NCBI GenBank assembly: GCA_003023195.1 | Contig: PXRX01000004.1 | Location: 1 to 64,000 of the forward strand | DNA length: 64,000 nucleotides | DNA from: Halobacteriales archaeon QS_8_69_26 | Lineage (GTDB): Archaea; Halobacteriota; Halobacteria; Halobacteriales; SW-7-71-33 | Direction: 5' to 3' | Shown: positions 1 through 9,013 of the stretch, one piece after another | Layout of the letters: every line of letters begins with the position of its first letter | Position numbering within the stretch: the stretch's first letter is position 1 | The notes under the pieces: model-generated | Databases searched by the model: none | What the model saw: only the letters and a program-made list of their open reading frames with translations | Told to the model about the DNA's origin: nothing | Translations under genes and position numbers: made by a program

Positions 1-54
1 ATTGAGACCCCGGCCGGGAAATCATCGTCGGTTGGTCGTCGGGGCCTATCACTC

Positions 55-82
55 GGACCCACCCGTAAACGGGTGGGGGTCC
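55..82. repeat. GC-rich hairpin at left edge
   Basis: An inverted repeat pairs GGACCCACCCG (55-65) with the G-rich complement at 70-82 around a TAAA loop, with a two-base bulge. It lies 14 bases beyond the stop codon of the Nudix gene, so it could end that transcript. It also resembles the terminal hairpins of haloarchaeal IS200/IS605-type elements, but no transposase is visible in the bases available to the left. Confidence 0.35.
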
Positions 83-96
83 GCTAGTCTTTCGTC

Positions 97-642
97 TCAC
101 TCGGCCCGCCGGTTCCACGCCATCTCGATCCGCTCGCGATCCGATTCGCGCGTCCGGTCGGTCGTCGACAGGACGTCCTCGACCGGTCGGAACGCGGCCT
201 CGCCCTCCTCGAATTCGGGCGTCAACTCGCCGGCGGTCGCGGACCGTTCGAGCGTGTACGTGAGAAAGTAGATGCCGGCGTCGGCGTGGTAGGTCGTCAG
301 GTACTCCAGGTCCGCCGGGTCCGCGACGAGTCCGGTTTCCTCTTCGAGTTCGCGAACCAACGCTTCCCTCGGTCCCTCGTCGTACTTGGCGAACCCGCCG
401 GGCAGGCTCAACACCCCCTCGTTCTGGGGGAGTGGTTCGTCGAGCAACAGGACGCGGTCCCCGTCACGGACGATCACCTGGACGGCGGCGACCGCGTGCC
501 GGGAGAAGAGGAGGTCGCAGTCGGGACACCAGGGCACCTCCCTCCCCTCGAACTCGTTCGTCTCGACCTCGGTTCGACAGCGCGGACAGTAGTCGGGCTC
601 GACGACGACGGATTCGATGGCAGGAACGTCGACGTTCCCCAT
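97..642 (-). CDS. Nudix hydrolase with N-terminal zinc ribbon
   Basis: A 181-residue protein of the Nudix superfamily, which cleaves nucleoside diphosphates linked to another moiety using Mg2+. The Nudix box (G-x5-E-x7-RE-x2-EE-x-G-L) spans about residues 83-105. In front of it is a four-cysteine zinc ribbon, with CxxC pairs at 19-22 and 39-42, as in NADH pyrophosphatase-like and other zinc-ribbon Nudix proteins. The start at 642 was chosen because the zinc ribbon begins shortly after it; longer open sequence upstream overlaps the divergent acetyltransferase. The substrate cannot be told from the sequence. Confidence 0.88.
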   Translation of the reverse strand: MGNVDVPAIESVVVEPDYCPRCRTEVETNEFEGREVPWCPDCDLLFSRHAVAAVQVIVRDGDRVLLLDEPLPQNEGVLSLPGGFAKYDEGPREALVRELEEETGLVADPADLEYLTTYHADAGIYFLTYTLERSATAGELTPEFEEGEAAFRPVEDVLSTTDRTRESDRERIEMAWNRRAE

Positions 643-837
643 GCGGGACGATACCGCCCCGTGAGAAAGAAACGTTTCTACGTCACGAACGTTCCGCACA
701 TTTCTCCGCCGAGGACCACGAGACGTTCCGGACCACGGATTTCCACGACCGGATCGGGACCCGGATCCAGCGTGGGGCACACCGATTGTGGGGCGTCGAG
801 CACACCGGTTATGGGGCACCCGTCCGTCCGGTTGCCC

Positions 838-1383
838 ATGGCCGAGGACCTGCGGATCCGCCGGTACGAGTCCGGCGACGCCGACGCCGTCTGGGAACTC
901 CACGAGCGTGCGATGCGGGACGCCGGCACGGACCCCGCGGACCTGCCCGGGACCGACGACCTGCGGCGGGTGCGGGAGGCGTACGTCGAGACCGGCGGCG
1001 ACTTCGTCGTCGGCGTCCTGGAGGGCGAGGGGGATCCGGCCGAGACGGACGGCGATCCGTTGCAGGTCGGCGACGGCACCCTCGTCGCCATGGGCGGCTT
1101 TCTCCCCTGCGAGGAGGGCCACGCCGAGGAGCGGTCGGTCGAGGGCGCCGCCGAACTCCACCGGATGCGGGTCGCCCCGGACCACCAGCGGAAGGGGTAC
1201 GGCCGCCGGATCCTCGCTGCCCTGGAGCGACGCGCCCGCGAGGCCGGCTACGAGTTGCTCCTGGCGACGACCGCCAGCAGACAGCGATCGGCCGTCCGGT
1301 TCTATCCCGACGAGGGGTACGTCGAGACGGGCCGCTCGACCCACGGCGAGTACGAGTTGATCCACTTCGAGAAGCGGTTGTAG
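838..1383 (+). CDS. GNAT family N-acetyltransferase
   Basis: A 181-residue acetyl-CoA-dependent N-acetyltransferase of the GNAT fold. The acetyl-CoA pyrophosphate loop is visible as Q-R-K-G-Y-G after the beta strand MRVAP (residues about 110-125). It is followed by the usual helix and by a C-terminal FYPDEGY stretch typical of motif B. The start at 838 places the first strand (LRIRRYE) directly after the initiator. An upstream in-frame ATG at 820 would add six residues. The acceptor substrate is unknown. It reads divergently from the Nudix gene, with 195 bases between them that hold both promoters. Confidence 0.8.
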   Translation: MAEDLRIRRYESGDADAVWELHERAMRDAGTDPADLPGTDDLRRVREAYVETGGDFVVGVLEGEGDPAETDGDPLQVGDGTLVAMGGFLPCEEGHAEERSVEGAAELHRMRVAPDHQRKGYGRRILAALERRAREAGYELLLATTASRQRSAVRFYPDEGYVETGRSTHGEYELIHFEKRL

Positions 1384-1460
1384 CGGTTCACCCCACTCAC
1401 GGGGGTACGATCACCCCGGGAGCATACACTTATGTGGCCCGACGAGAGATCCGTTCGGTC

Positions 1461-2156
1461 ATGGACGAAACTTCGGGGAGTCGGGCGGAGTCGCGACCGA
1501 CCGGGGCCGTCGAGACCGACGGCGGCGTCCACTTCGAGGAGACGATATCCCGTTCCGAGAACGACCTCCAGGGGATCGGCTCCCGTCTCGCCGGGGGGTT
1601 CGCGCTGATCAGTGTCGTCGGCACCGTCCTCTTCGTCCCGCTCTCCGTCCTCCTCTTCTTCGGGTTCGTCTCGTACATGTCGGGACGCCCGATGGGGGAC
1701 GTCGTCGGCACCGTCGTCTCGGACCTCCCTCCCGATATCCTCCTGTTCATCGGCCTCTTCTGCGTGGTCTTCGTCGGCGGGATGCTCGGCACCGTCGTGG
1801 TGGGCGCCAGGATGGTGAGAGGGGGCGGTCAGGCCCGGGACCGGGTCCACACCCGGGTGACGGACCGGGGAGTGGAGATCGACCGCGAGGGTGCACGAGT
1901 GATGGGGTCGGCCGGCCTCACCGTCCCGTTCGAGTCCGTCACCGCCGTCGAGTACAGCGACCCCGAGGGGGACCCGAAGGTGAACCTGGAGGACGCCCGG
2001 GCGAAGAAGTTCATCGCTGGCCGGTCGAGCGACTGGGTGCGGATCGGGCGGTACGACGACCCGGCGGTGTACGTCGGGTCCGACCGGCCGCGGGAGCTGG
2101 CCGACGTCGTCGCGGGCCTGGCCCCGAACGTCGCGGAAGCCGAGCCCTTCTCCTAG
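1461..2156 (+). CDS. Two-TM membrane protein, unknown function
   Basis: A 231-residue protein not recognised as a named family. Residues about 48-73 and 93-116 form two strongly hydrophobic helices, after an acidic cytoplasmic N-terminus. The C-terminal ~110 residues look like a soluble beta-rich domain similar in layout to a PH-like membrane-associated module ([13 protein letters not shown], then [14 protein letters not shown]). A TATA-like ACTTATGT about 30 bases before the ATG fits a leaderless transcript. The stop codon overlaps the stop of the convergent trpB gene by four bases. Confidence 0.7.
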   Translation: MDETSGSRAESRPTGAVETDGGVHFEETISRSENDLQGIGSRLAGGFALISVVGTVLFVPLSVLLFFGFVSYMSGRPMGDVVGTVVSDLPPDILLFIGLFCVVFVGGMLGTVVVGARMVRGGGQARDRVHTRVTDRGVEIDREGARVMGSAGLTVPFESVTAVEYSDPEGDPKVNLEDARAKKFIAGRSSDWVRIGRYDDPAVYVGSDRPRELADVVAGLAPNVAEAEPFS

Positions 2157-3319
2157 TTCGGCCCGAGGTCGAACTTCTCGGCGGCGGTCTGCATGTCCTT
2201 GTCGCCCCGGCCACAGAGGTTCACGAGCAGGGTGTCGTGGCGGTCCTCCTGGGCCAGTTTCTTCGCGAGCGCCATCGCGTGGCTGGGTTCCAGGGCCGGG
2301 ATGATCCCTTCGGCCTCGCTGAGTTCGCGGAAGGCGTCCAGGGCCTCGTCGTCGGGGATTGCGTGGTACTCCGCGCGGCCGAGTTCCTGGAGCGCGGCGT
2401 GTTCCGGTCCCACGGCGGGATAGTCCAGGCCGGCACTGACCGAGTGGTTCTCGGTGTCCTCGTCTATCACCTTCGTCTTCATCCCCTGGAACACCTGGGG
2501 CTCGTCCTGTTCGGTCTTCGAGAGCGGTGCGGAGTGTTCGGTGTCGCTCTTCCCGCCCGGCTCCGCGCCGTAGAACATCACGTCGTCGTCCTTGAACGCG
2601 TGCCAGAGGCCGATGGCGTTCGAGCCACCGCCGACGCAGGCCACGCAGGCGTCGGGCAGGTCGCCGTGCAGTTCCTGGATCTGTTCGCGGGCCTCCCGCC
2701 CGATGACGGACTGGAACTCCCGGACCATCCGCGGGAACGGGTCGGGCCCCACGGCGCTCCCGACGAGGTAGTGGGTGTTCTCGGTGTTCTCGACCAGGTC
2801 CTCCAGGGCGGCGTCGACGGCCTCCGCAAGCCCCTCGTTGCCCCGGGTGACCTCCTCGACGTCGGCGCCCATCAGGCGCATCCGGAACACGTTCATCTCC
2901 TGGCGGTTGACGTCCTTCCGGCCCATGTACACCTTCGTGTCCATGTCCAGCAGGGCCCCCACCATGGCCGTCGCGGTGCCGTGCTGACCGGCGCCCGTCT
3001 CGGCGATCAGTCGCTCCTTGCCGGCCTGCTTGGCGAGCAAGGCCTGGCCGAGCGTGTTGTTCAGCTTGTGGGCCCCGCCGTGGAGCAGGTCCTCGTGTTT
3101 GAAGTAGATGTCCGCGCCCCACCGCTCGCTGAGCGTCTCGGCGTAGAACACCGGCGTCGGTCGGCCCGCGTAGTGTCGCAGGTAGTACTCGAACCGCTCC
3201 TGGAACTCCTCGTCCTCGACGGCCTCGTCGAAGGCCGCCGCGAGCTGTGCCAGCGGCTCCTGTAGCGGTTCCGGAACGTGTCGTCCCCCGTACTGCTCGA
3301 ACTGGCCTTCTGACGCCAT
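2153..3319 (-). CDS. trpB: Tryptophan synthase beta chain (stand-alone)
   Basis: A 388-residue PLP enzyme that condenses indole with L-serine to L-tryptophan. The PLP lysine lies in HGGAHKLNN (K85). The catalytic Glu of ETGAGQHG follows at about 107. The phosphate-binding GGGSN loop is near residue 230 and the C-terminal GRGDKD is present, so every key TrpB motif is intact. No trpA or other trp gene is next to it. A solitary copy may work with a distant TrpA or salvage free indole. It ends tail to tail with the preceding membrane gene, overlapping by four bases. Confidence 0.93.
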   Translation of the reverse strand: MASEGQFEQYGGRHVPEPLQEPLAQLAAAFDEAVEDEEFQERFEYYLRHYAGRPTPVFYAETLSERWGADIYFKHEDLLHGGAHKLNNTLGQALLAKQAGKERLIAETGAGQHGTATAMVGALLDMDTKVYMGRKDVNRQEMNVFRMRLMGADVEEVTRGNEGLAEAVDAALEDLVENTENTHYLVGSAVGPDPFPRMVREFQSVIGREAREQIQELHGDLPDACVACVGGGSNAIGLWHAFKDDDVMFYGAEPGGKSDTEHSAPLSKTEQDEPQVFQGMKTKVIDEDTENHSVSAGLDYPAVGPEHAALQELGRAEYHAIPDDEALDAFRELSEAEGIIPALEPSHAMALAKKLAQEDRHDTLLVNLCGRGDKDMQTAAEKFDLGPN

Positions 3320-3380
3320 GTTCGGATCGTTGTCGGGACGTGGCTTAGTCTTTCCTCCGGCGGGAGCGGCCCCCGGACCG

Positions 3381-3480
3381 GCGTCCCGCGGGTGGATCCG
3401 ACCGGCTTCACTGACGTCCTGCGGGTGGATCCGACCGACTCTACCGACGTCGGGTGGATCCGGCCGACGCCACGGGCGCC
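3381..3480. repeat. Imperfect tandem repeat, ~33 bp unit, three copies
   Basis: The core GGTGGATCCGACCG starts at 3391 and 3424 and, with one change, at 3453, so the periods are 33 and 29. The array fills most of the gap between the trpB start and the cspA stop. It codes for nothing recognisable. Confidence 0.75.
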
Positions 3481-3598
3481 GGGGGATCGGACCGACCCCC
3501 TGGCGTCCGGTGGGAGGATCCGAGCTCCCCGCGGGCCACAGCGGTCGCTCGGGGGTTCGATTGCGGTAGGATCGGACGCCGCTACGCGGCGGTCCGGA

Positions 3599-3793
3599 TT
3601 ATTTGCGGACGAGGTTCGTCGCGCGCGGGCCCTTGGGGGCCTGCTCGATGTCGAACTCGACGTCAGTGCCTTCGGTCAGGTCCTCACCGCCAACGTCCTC
3701 CATGTGGAAGAACACGTCCTCCTCGGAGTCCTCGGTGTCGATGAAACCGTAGCCGCCAGTGTCGTTGAAGAAGTCGACCGTGCCGTTTGCCAT
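3599..3793 (-). CDS. cspA: Cold-shock domain protein
   Basis: A 64-residue single cold-shock domain, the standard length for CspA-type nucleic-acid chaperones. RNP1 is visible as GGYGFID (about residues 13-19) and RNP2 as DVFFHMEDV (about 26-34). It probably binds single-stranded RNA or DNA. The ATG at 3793 is the first in-frame start adjacent to the domain. The gene is monocistronic, with the methyltransferase divergent about 230 bases away. Confidence 0.93.
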   Translation of the reverse strand: MANGTVDFFNDTGGYGFIDTEDSEEDVFFHMEDVGGEDLTEGTDVEFDIEQAPKGPRATNLVRK

Positions 3794-4025
3794 TGCGACT
3801 CGGGAGAGGTCGCGGCCACGGTTAAGGGTTCCGAAGCTATCTTCCAAGTGACGTATTTCTTCAGTGAGTGGATCGGTACCACGGCCCGTCGGGGGCGGGC
3901 CCATCCCCGGGGTGGGATCCCTTCACCGGCGCAACCCGGTCCCCGCACCCGTGCGCTCCCCCCGCCAGATCTCGTCGGGACCCCCCTTCGACGGGACTAT
4001 ACGTGCAGGTCACCGAGTTCGGGTA

Positions 4026-4640
4026 GTGAACTCCGACGAGGTCCGCCGCCAGTGGGCCGACCGCACGGGCGAGTACTCCCCGGAGTACTACGCCTACCAC
4101 GGCCCGAACGACACGAGCGAGGCGGTCCGCGCGGCCCTGGACCGGTACGTCGACCGGACGGATCCCGTCCTGGAACTGGGGTGCAGTTCGGGCCGCCACC
4201 TCGCACACCTGCAGGACCACGGCTTCGAGGACCTCGCGGGCATCGAGGTCAACGACGAGGCCGTCGCGGTGATGGCCCACACCTACCCGGCCCTGGCCAC
4301 CGGCGCGACCCTCCACACGGGGACCATCGAGGACGTCGCCCCCGGGTTCGCGGACGGGCAGTTCGGGGCCGTCTTCTCCGTCGAGACCCTCCAGCACCTC
4401 CACCCGGACTCCGCCTGGGTCTTCCCCGAACTGGCACGGATCGCGGACGGCGTCCTCGTCACCGTCGAGAACGAGGGCGACCCTTCGAAGTCCGGCGATC
4501 CCCCGGTGAGCTACGTCAACGACGAGTTCCCCCTCTACCACCGCGACTGGGGCGAGGTATTCACCGACCTCGGCCTGGAGGAGGTCGCGGCTCGGCCGGG
4601 CGACCGGGACACGATGCGGGTGTTCAGGGTTCCCGGGTAA
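4026..4640 (+). CDS. SAM-dependent class I methyltransferase
   Basis: A 204-residue protein with a Rossmann-type methyltransferase fold. Motif I (VLELGCSSGRHL) for S-adenosylmethionine binding is near residues 44-55. An acidic GIEVND follows strand beta2, and FGAVFSVETLQHLH matches motif IV. The start is a GTG at 4026; the TATA-like CTATACG about 30 bases upstream supports a leaderless message from it. The substrate is unknown. Confidence 0.78.
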   Translation: MNSDEVRRQWADRTGEYSPEYYAYHGPNDTSEAVRAALDRYVDRTDPVLELGCSSGRHLAHLQDHGFEDLAGIEVNDEAVAVMAHTYPALATGATLHTGTIEDVAPGFADGQFGAVFSVETLQHLHPDSAWVFPELARIADGVLVTVENEGDPSKSGDPPVSYVNDEFPLYHRDWGEVFTDLGLEEVAARPGDRDTMRVFRVPG

Positions 4641-4708
4641 CGCCAGCGGGTCCCCGGACCGGCATCTCCCACGTAAACCCTCAACCGTGTCGGTTCCCCA
4701 CCCCCGGC

Positions 4709-5950
4709 ATGGACATCTCCGACTGCGTCTCGACCGACTACGTCGAACACGACGTGAAGACGCCGGTGTCGAAGCTCCGGGGATCGTTCGACGACCAGGA
4801 CGTCCGGGTCGTCGTCGTCACGAACGGGGGCGACTTCGCGGGCGTCGTCTCGCAGGCGGAGTTGCTCTCCTCGCACCACCCGCCCGACGAGACTGCGACG
4901 AACGTCGCGAGGGACCCGCCGAAGGTCCAGCGGACCGAGGACCTGCGGGAGACGGCACGGCTGATGGTCGAGAACGAACTGAAGCTACTGCCGGTGTTCG
5001 ACGGCAAGCGATTCGAGGGCGTCGTGACCGCGGAGGGACTCCTGGCGCGGGTGCGGGACAACCTCGACGCCCTCGACGTCTCCGACGTGTACACTCGCGA
5101 CCTGTTCGCCGTCGAGTCCGAGAACCCGGTGGGCGAGGTCCTCCACCTCCTGCGGGAACACAGGATAACCCGGATCCCCATACTGGACGAGGGGGAACCG
5201 GAGGGGATCGTCAGCGTCTACGACCTCGTCGACTTCATCGTGCGCGAGGTCGACCGCGAACAGGGCGGCGTCCACCCGGGATTCGACGGCCACGGCGGGA
5301 GTGGATCGGCGGCGGGCTACCGGACGCACTCCGGCTACGGCGACCGCGCCGGCGAACAGGCCAGGCTCCTGGACCTGCCCGCAAGGGACGTGATGTCCAC
5401 CCCGGTCCGGACGACGAGGCTCCACGAGGGGCTGGGTGACGCCGTCGAGGTGATGCTCGACGACGGCATCTCCTCGCTGGTCGTGGTCGACGCCGACGGC
5501 ACGGCAGAGGGGATCGTCACCAAGACCGACGCGCTCCGGGCGCTGACCTGGACCGACGGGGACCGCATCCCCGTCCAGATATTCAACGTCGACCTGCTGG
5601 CGACGCTCACTCGCGAGGACGTCGCGGAGCGGATCGAGGAGATAGACCGGAAGTACGGGGCGATGGACGTCCTGGAGGTGAACGTCATCTTCCACGAGCA
5701 CCGCGAGCGACTGCGCGGGGTGCCCCTCGTGCTGGCGACGATCCGGCTGTTCACCGACGAGGGGATGTTCTCCGGGTCGGGCGAGGAGTACGGCGCCAGG
5801 GCCGCGTTCGACGCGGCGGCCGACGTCGTCGAGAAGAACGCCCTCCGGGACAAGGACCGGGAGACGGCCCTCCACAACCGGCCCGACAGCCCCGAGCGCC
5901 GCGAGGAAATGGAGCGACTGCTCGGCTGGTGGGTCGAGAGCATCGACTAG
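4709..5950 (+). CDS. Four-CBS-domain protein with C-terminal HPF-like domain
   Basis: A 413-residue soluble protein. Four CBS motifs arranged as two Bateman modules span roughly residues 1-180 and 220-300. Strand and helix patterns such as VVVTNGGDFAGVV, LLPVFDGKRFEGVV, RIPILDEGEPEGIV and LVVVDADGTAEGIV are visible. CBS pairs usually sense adenine nucleotides. The last ~130 residues (from about DVLEVNVIFHEHRE) resemble the ribosome-hibernation/S30EA-like domain found in haloarchaeal CBS proteins; that assignment is inferred. The start follows a short promoter region after the methyltransferase. Confidence 0.83.
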   Translation: MDISDCVSTDYVEHDVKTPVSKLRGSFDDQDVRVVVVTNGGDFAGVVSQAELLSSHHPPDETATNVARDPPKVQRTEDLRETARLMVENELKLLPVFDGKRFEGVVTAEGLLARVRDNLDALDVSDVYTRDLFAVESENPVGEVLHLLREHRITRIPILDEGEPEGIVSVYDLVDFIVREVDREQGGVHPGFDGHGGSGSAAGYRTHSGYGDRAGEQARLLDLPARDVMSTPVRTTRLHEGLGDAVEVMLDDGISSLVVVDADGTAEGIVTKTDALRALTWTDGDRIPVQIFNVDLLATLTREDVAERIEEIDRKYGAMDVLEVNVIFHEHRERLRGVPLVLATIRLFTDEGMFSGSGEEYGARAAFDAAADVVEKNALRDKDRETALHNRPDSPERREEMERLLGWWVESID

Positions 5951-6042
5951 GGCGGACGGTTCCACCGAGACGAGTTCGGGAGGATCGACTGCGGCGGGAC
6001 GGGAGAGCCGAAAGGAACGAGACCGATCCTCCGGACCCCTGG

Positions 6043-7212
6043 CTAGGGTCGCAGGATCACCTTGACGCAGTCGTCCTCCTTGTCGTTGAACGTCTCGTAC
6101 AGTTCCGGGCCGTCCGCCAGGTCGGCCTCGTGGGTGAGGACGAACGAGGGGTCGACGTCGCCGTCCTCGATCCGTTCCAGGAGGGGGTCGAGGTAGCGCT
6201 GGACGTGGGTCTGGCCCGACTTCACGGTCAGGGCCTTGTTCATCACCGCCCCGAACGGGAGGTTGTCCACCCGGCCGACGTAGACGCCGGGGACCGAGAC
6301 GGTGCCCCCCTTCCGGCAGCACTTGATCGCCTCCCGGAGGGCGATCGGACGGTCGTCCTCCAGGCGGACCTCCTGTTTGATCCGGTCCGAGAGGGCGGTG
6401 AGACCGGTACCGTGGGCCTCCGTCCCGACGGCGTCGATGCAACTGTCCGGGCCGCGGTCGCCGGTCAGTTCCATCAGCCGGTCGTAGACGTCCTCGTGTT
6501 CGTAGTTGATCGTGATCGCGTCGCCGTGTTCCCTGGCCATCGAGAGGCGTTCGGGGAACCGGTCGATGGCGACGACCTGATCGGCACCGAGCATCCGGGC
6601 GCTCTGGACCGCGAACTGGCCGACCGCGCCACAGCCCCAGACCGCGACCGTGTCGTCCTCCCCGATGTCGGCGTTCTCGGCGGCCATGTACCCCGTCGGG
6701 AAGACGTCCGAGAGGAAGAGCACCTGTTCGTCGGGCAGGTCCGAGTCCACCTTGACGGGACCGACGTCGGCGTAGGGAACCCGGAGGTACTCGGCCTGTC
6801 CGCCGGCGTACCCGCCGAGCACGTGGGAGTAGCCGAACAGGCCGGCCGGGGACTGGCCCATCGTCTTCCGGGCGATTTCCGCGTTCGGGTTGGAGTTGTC
6901 ACACAGCGAGTAGAGGTCGTTCTCGCAGAACCAGCACGACCCGCAACTGATCGTGAACGGGACGACCACGCGGTCGCCTACCTCCAGGGTCTCGACGTCG
7001 TCGCCGACCTGCACCACCTCGCCCATCGGTTCGTGACCGAGGATATCGCCCTCCCGCATCCCCGGCATCCTGTCGTTGTAGAGGTGGAGGTCGGACCCGC
7101 AGATGGCGGTGGCGGTGATCTCGATTATCGCGTCCGTCTCGTTGACGAGTTCGGGCCGGGGCACGTCGTCGACGCGGACGTCGCGTTCGCCGTGCCAGGT
7201 GAGGGCCTCCAT
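6043..7212 (-). CDS. Zinc-dependent alcohol dehydrogenase (formaldehyde dehydrogenase-like)
   Basis: A 389-residue medium-chain dehydrogenase. Catalytic zinc ligands are visible as CGSD (C38) and GHE (H59-E60). The four structural-zinc cysteines follow as [15 protein letters not shown]. The NAD-binding GCGAVG loop lies near residue 190. The insert and C-terminus match the glutathione-independent formaldehyde dehydrogenase-like branch used by many archaea for aldehydes or alcohols. It begins nine bases after the SRPBCC gene, so the two form an operon. The exact substrate is not known. Confidence 0.87.
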   Translation of the reverse strand: MEALTWHGERDVRVDDVPRPELVNETDAIIEITATAICGSDLHLYNDRMPGMREGDILGHEPMGEVVQVGDDVETLEVGDRVVVPFTISCGSCWFCENDLYSLCDNSNPNAEIARKTMGQSPAGLFGYSHVLGGYAGGQAEYLRVPYADVGPVKVDSDLPDEQVLFLSDVFPTGYMAAENADIGEDDTVAVWGCGAVGQFAVQSARMLGADQVVAIDRFPERLSMAREHGDAITINYEHEDVYDRLMELTGDRGPDSCIDAVGTEAHGTGLTALSDRIKQEVRLEDDRPIALREAIKCCRKGGTVSVPGVYVGRVDNLPFGAVMNKALTVKSGQTHVQRYLDPLLERIEDGDVDPSFVLTHEADLADGPELYETFNDKEDDCVKVILRP

Positions 7213-7221
7213 CGGACCACC

Positions 7222-8028
7222 TCACACGACGTCGCCCGTCCCGCGGTCGGACGGGTTCTCCTCCAGGGTCTGGATCACGCCGCTCTCGACGAGGCTCTTG
7301 AACCGGCGTAGGGCTTCGGCGACGAACGTCTCCGGGACCAGGTCGAGGCGCCGCAGCGCCGCGGTGCCCAGCGTGCCGCCCGGCGGGTCGAAGCGCACCC
7401 TCAGGGTGACCTGCGTCCCCCGGTCGCCGGGCGCCGGCCGGAACCGGACCTCGCCCTCGTTGGGGAGCCGGGCACCCTCCGCCGTCTCCCACCGGAGGAG
7501 TTCGCCCGGCTCCTCCTCGACGACGTACGTGTCCCAGGAGATCTCCCGGCCGCCGGGTGCCCGGACGGTCCAGTGGAACCGGTCCTCGCCCCGCGCCGTC
7601 ACGTCGGCGAAGTGGCCCATGATCCGGGAGAACTGGACGGGGTCGCGCCAGACCTCGAAGAGTTCCTCGGCCGGTTTCCCGACCGTGACCGTGCGGCTGA
7701 CGGTGGGTTCGTCGGCCGGGGGCCCGGTGCCGTCCGTCCTGGACCGATCAGCGCCCGTGCCGGCTGGCAGGGTCCGCTCGCCGGACCGGGCGCGCGATCC
7801 GAGTGCCGCGCGGATGCGCTCCGGCCCGCCGACCGCCCTGGACACCAGCCACGCGCCGGCGAGCGCCGTCAGTATCCCGCGCAGCGACCGCCGCCGGAGG
7901 CCACGCACGACGAGTGCGCCCCCGAACACTGCCGACGCGATGCGCCGCCGACGGTCGCCGGTTCGCCCGCGACCCGACCGGCCTCGACTCGGTCGATCAC
8001 TGTCCGTGTCTCGTGAGTACGTTGGCAT
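7222..8028 (-). CDS. SRPBCC family protein (polyketide cyclase/COQ10-like)
   Basis: A 268-residue protein. Residues 1-55 are Arg-rich with one hydrophobic stretch (about 32-60, containing GGALVVRGL), so the N-terminus may be membrane-anchored. From about residue 110 an SRPBCC (START/Bet v1-like) lipid or small-ligand domain begins with VSRTVTVGKPAEELFEVWRD and continues to EALRRFKSLVE. It lies directly upstream of the alcohol dehydrogenase in the same operon. Similar membrane-linked cyclase-like proteins occur beside dehydrogenases in other halophiles and bacteria, but no reaction is established. Confidence 0.8.
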   Translation of the reverse strand: MPTYSRDTDSDRPSRGRSGRGRTGDRRRRIASAVFGGALVVRGLRRRSLRGILTALAGAWLVSRAVGGPERIRAALGSRARSGERTLPAGTGADRSRTDGTGPPADEPTVSRTVTVGKPAEELFEVWRDPVQFSRIMGHFADVTARGEDRFHWTVRAPGGREISWDTYVVEEEPGELLRWETAEGARLPNEGEVRFRPAPGDRGTQVTLRVRFDPPGGTLGTAALRRLDLVPETFVAEALRRFKSLVESGVIQTLEENPSDRGTGDVV

Positions 8029-8311
8029 TGGAAGCGTTCCTCCGTGGTTCCGATCGTCCGGACCGTCGCGGGGTCTCCCCCGAACGCCGCCGTGAGTTCG
8101 CTCGTCCGAACTCCGCCGTGGGTCCTCGCCGTCCGGACCGGAGAGGACGGTACACGACTGCCGTGACCGATCCCGCACGACAAAGACGCGAATCCCGGAA
8201 GTGTCGGTTGTGCCTGCGAGCGCAGGAGCTTCTTAACGCGTCACGTACCGGGCCGTCCGCCGGAACGGGAAACCGGAACCCGCGGTCCGGACGGGCGGTT
8301 CCCGCCCGCGG

Positions 8312-8761
8312 TCACCCGCCGAGGACCTCGGCCGAGTTCTCCCGTGGCTCGTAGCCGAGCAGTCGCATCGTCTCCGTGATCGGGTGAAAGCGGTCGTCGT
8401 TGCGGGAGACGGCGTTGACCGTGACCGGGTTCTCCGGCAGGTCGACCGTCGCGGCCTTCCGGTGGACGTCCCGGCAGTCGTGGGGACCGAGCCACGTCGC
8501 GCGGGCGAACCGGGTCCGGCCCGGGTCGCCGTCCTCCTCGACCGTCGCCCACAGGTCCGCCTCGCTCATGTACCAGCCGATCCGGAGGTTGACCGCCTCC
8601 AGGTCGTGGCGGTGGGCGTGGATCGGATACAGGAGGAACGCCAGGAGCAGCGCCGCCAGGAGGTAGGTCAGGAACGGGACGACGATGCGGGAGACCAGGA
8701 CGGTGGTAACCGCGAGCAGGAGGAGGAAGAAGGCGGTCCGGACGTCCAGGCGGAGGGCCAT
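8312..8761 (-). CDS. Short membrane protein; AI-2E-like N-terminus joined to unrelated C-terminus
   Basis: A 149-residue product. Residues 1-50 contain two close hydrophobic segments and read like the start of an AI-2E family (PerM-type) transporter, including FLTYLLAALLLAFLLYP. Such transporters are normally about 330-380 residues with eight membrane helices. After IHAH (about residue 50) the sequence turns abruptly soluble (LRIGWYMSEADLW onward) and matches no transporter segment I recognise. The most direct reading is a deletion that fused two genes; a genuine small two-TM protein is possible. The array at 8913-9013 is ~150 bases upstream of its start. Confidence 0.5.
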   Translation of the reverse strand: MALRLDVRTAFFLLLLAVTTVLVSRIVVPFLTYLLAALLLAFLLYPIHAHRHDLEAVNLRIGWYMSEADLWATVEEDGDPGRTRFARATWLGPHDCRDVHRKAATVDLPENPVTVNAVSRNDDRFHPITETMRLLGYEPRENSAEVLGG

Positions 8762-8912
8762 CGGGGTGTCACCCGGGGCTACCCGCTTCGCTCGCTTCGG
8801 TGTGGTGCTTGCAACGGCGAGAGCGGTCGATTGAATCGGCCGACTGCGCCCCATCCCGTTCCAGCGGGCGTCTGCCACTCCGCCAGGCATCGGGTATCCG
8901 AACGCCGTCCGA

Positions 8913-9013
8913 CGGATCGGTCGGCGCGGGATCCGGGACGTCGGGAACCGGCGGATCGGTCGGCGCGGGATCCGGGGCGTCGGAACCGGCGGATCGGTCG
9001 GCGCGGTCGGGGA
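8913..9013. repeat. Tandem repeat, 38-39 bp unit, ~2.5 copies
   Basis: CGGATCGGTCGGCGCGG starts at 8913, 8952 and 8990, and each full unit also carries a GGGATCCGG. The array runs up to the stop codon of the PHP gene at 9014. It lies between that gene's 3' end and the start of the short membrane gene. Confidence 0.85.

Noticed and set aside
97-1365. Single 422-residue gene on the minus strand
   Set aside because: Only the last 181 residues (Nudix) are protein-like; the rest is the antisense of the acetyltransferase gene.
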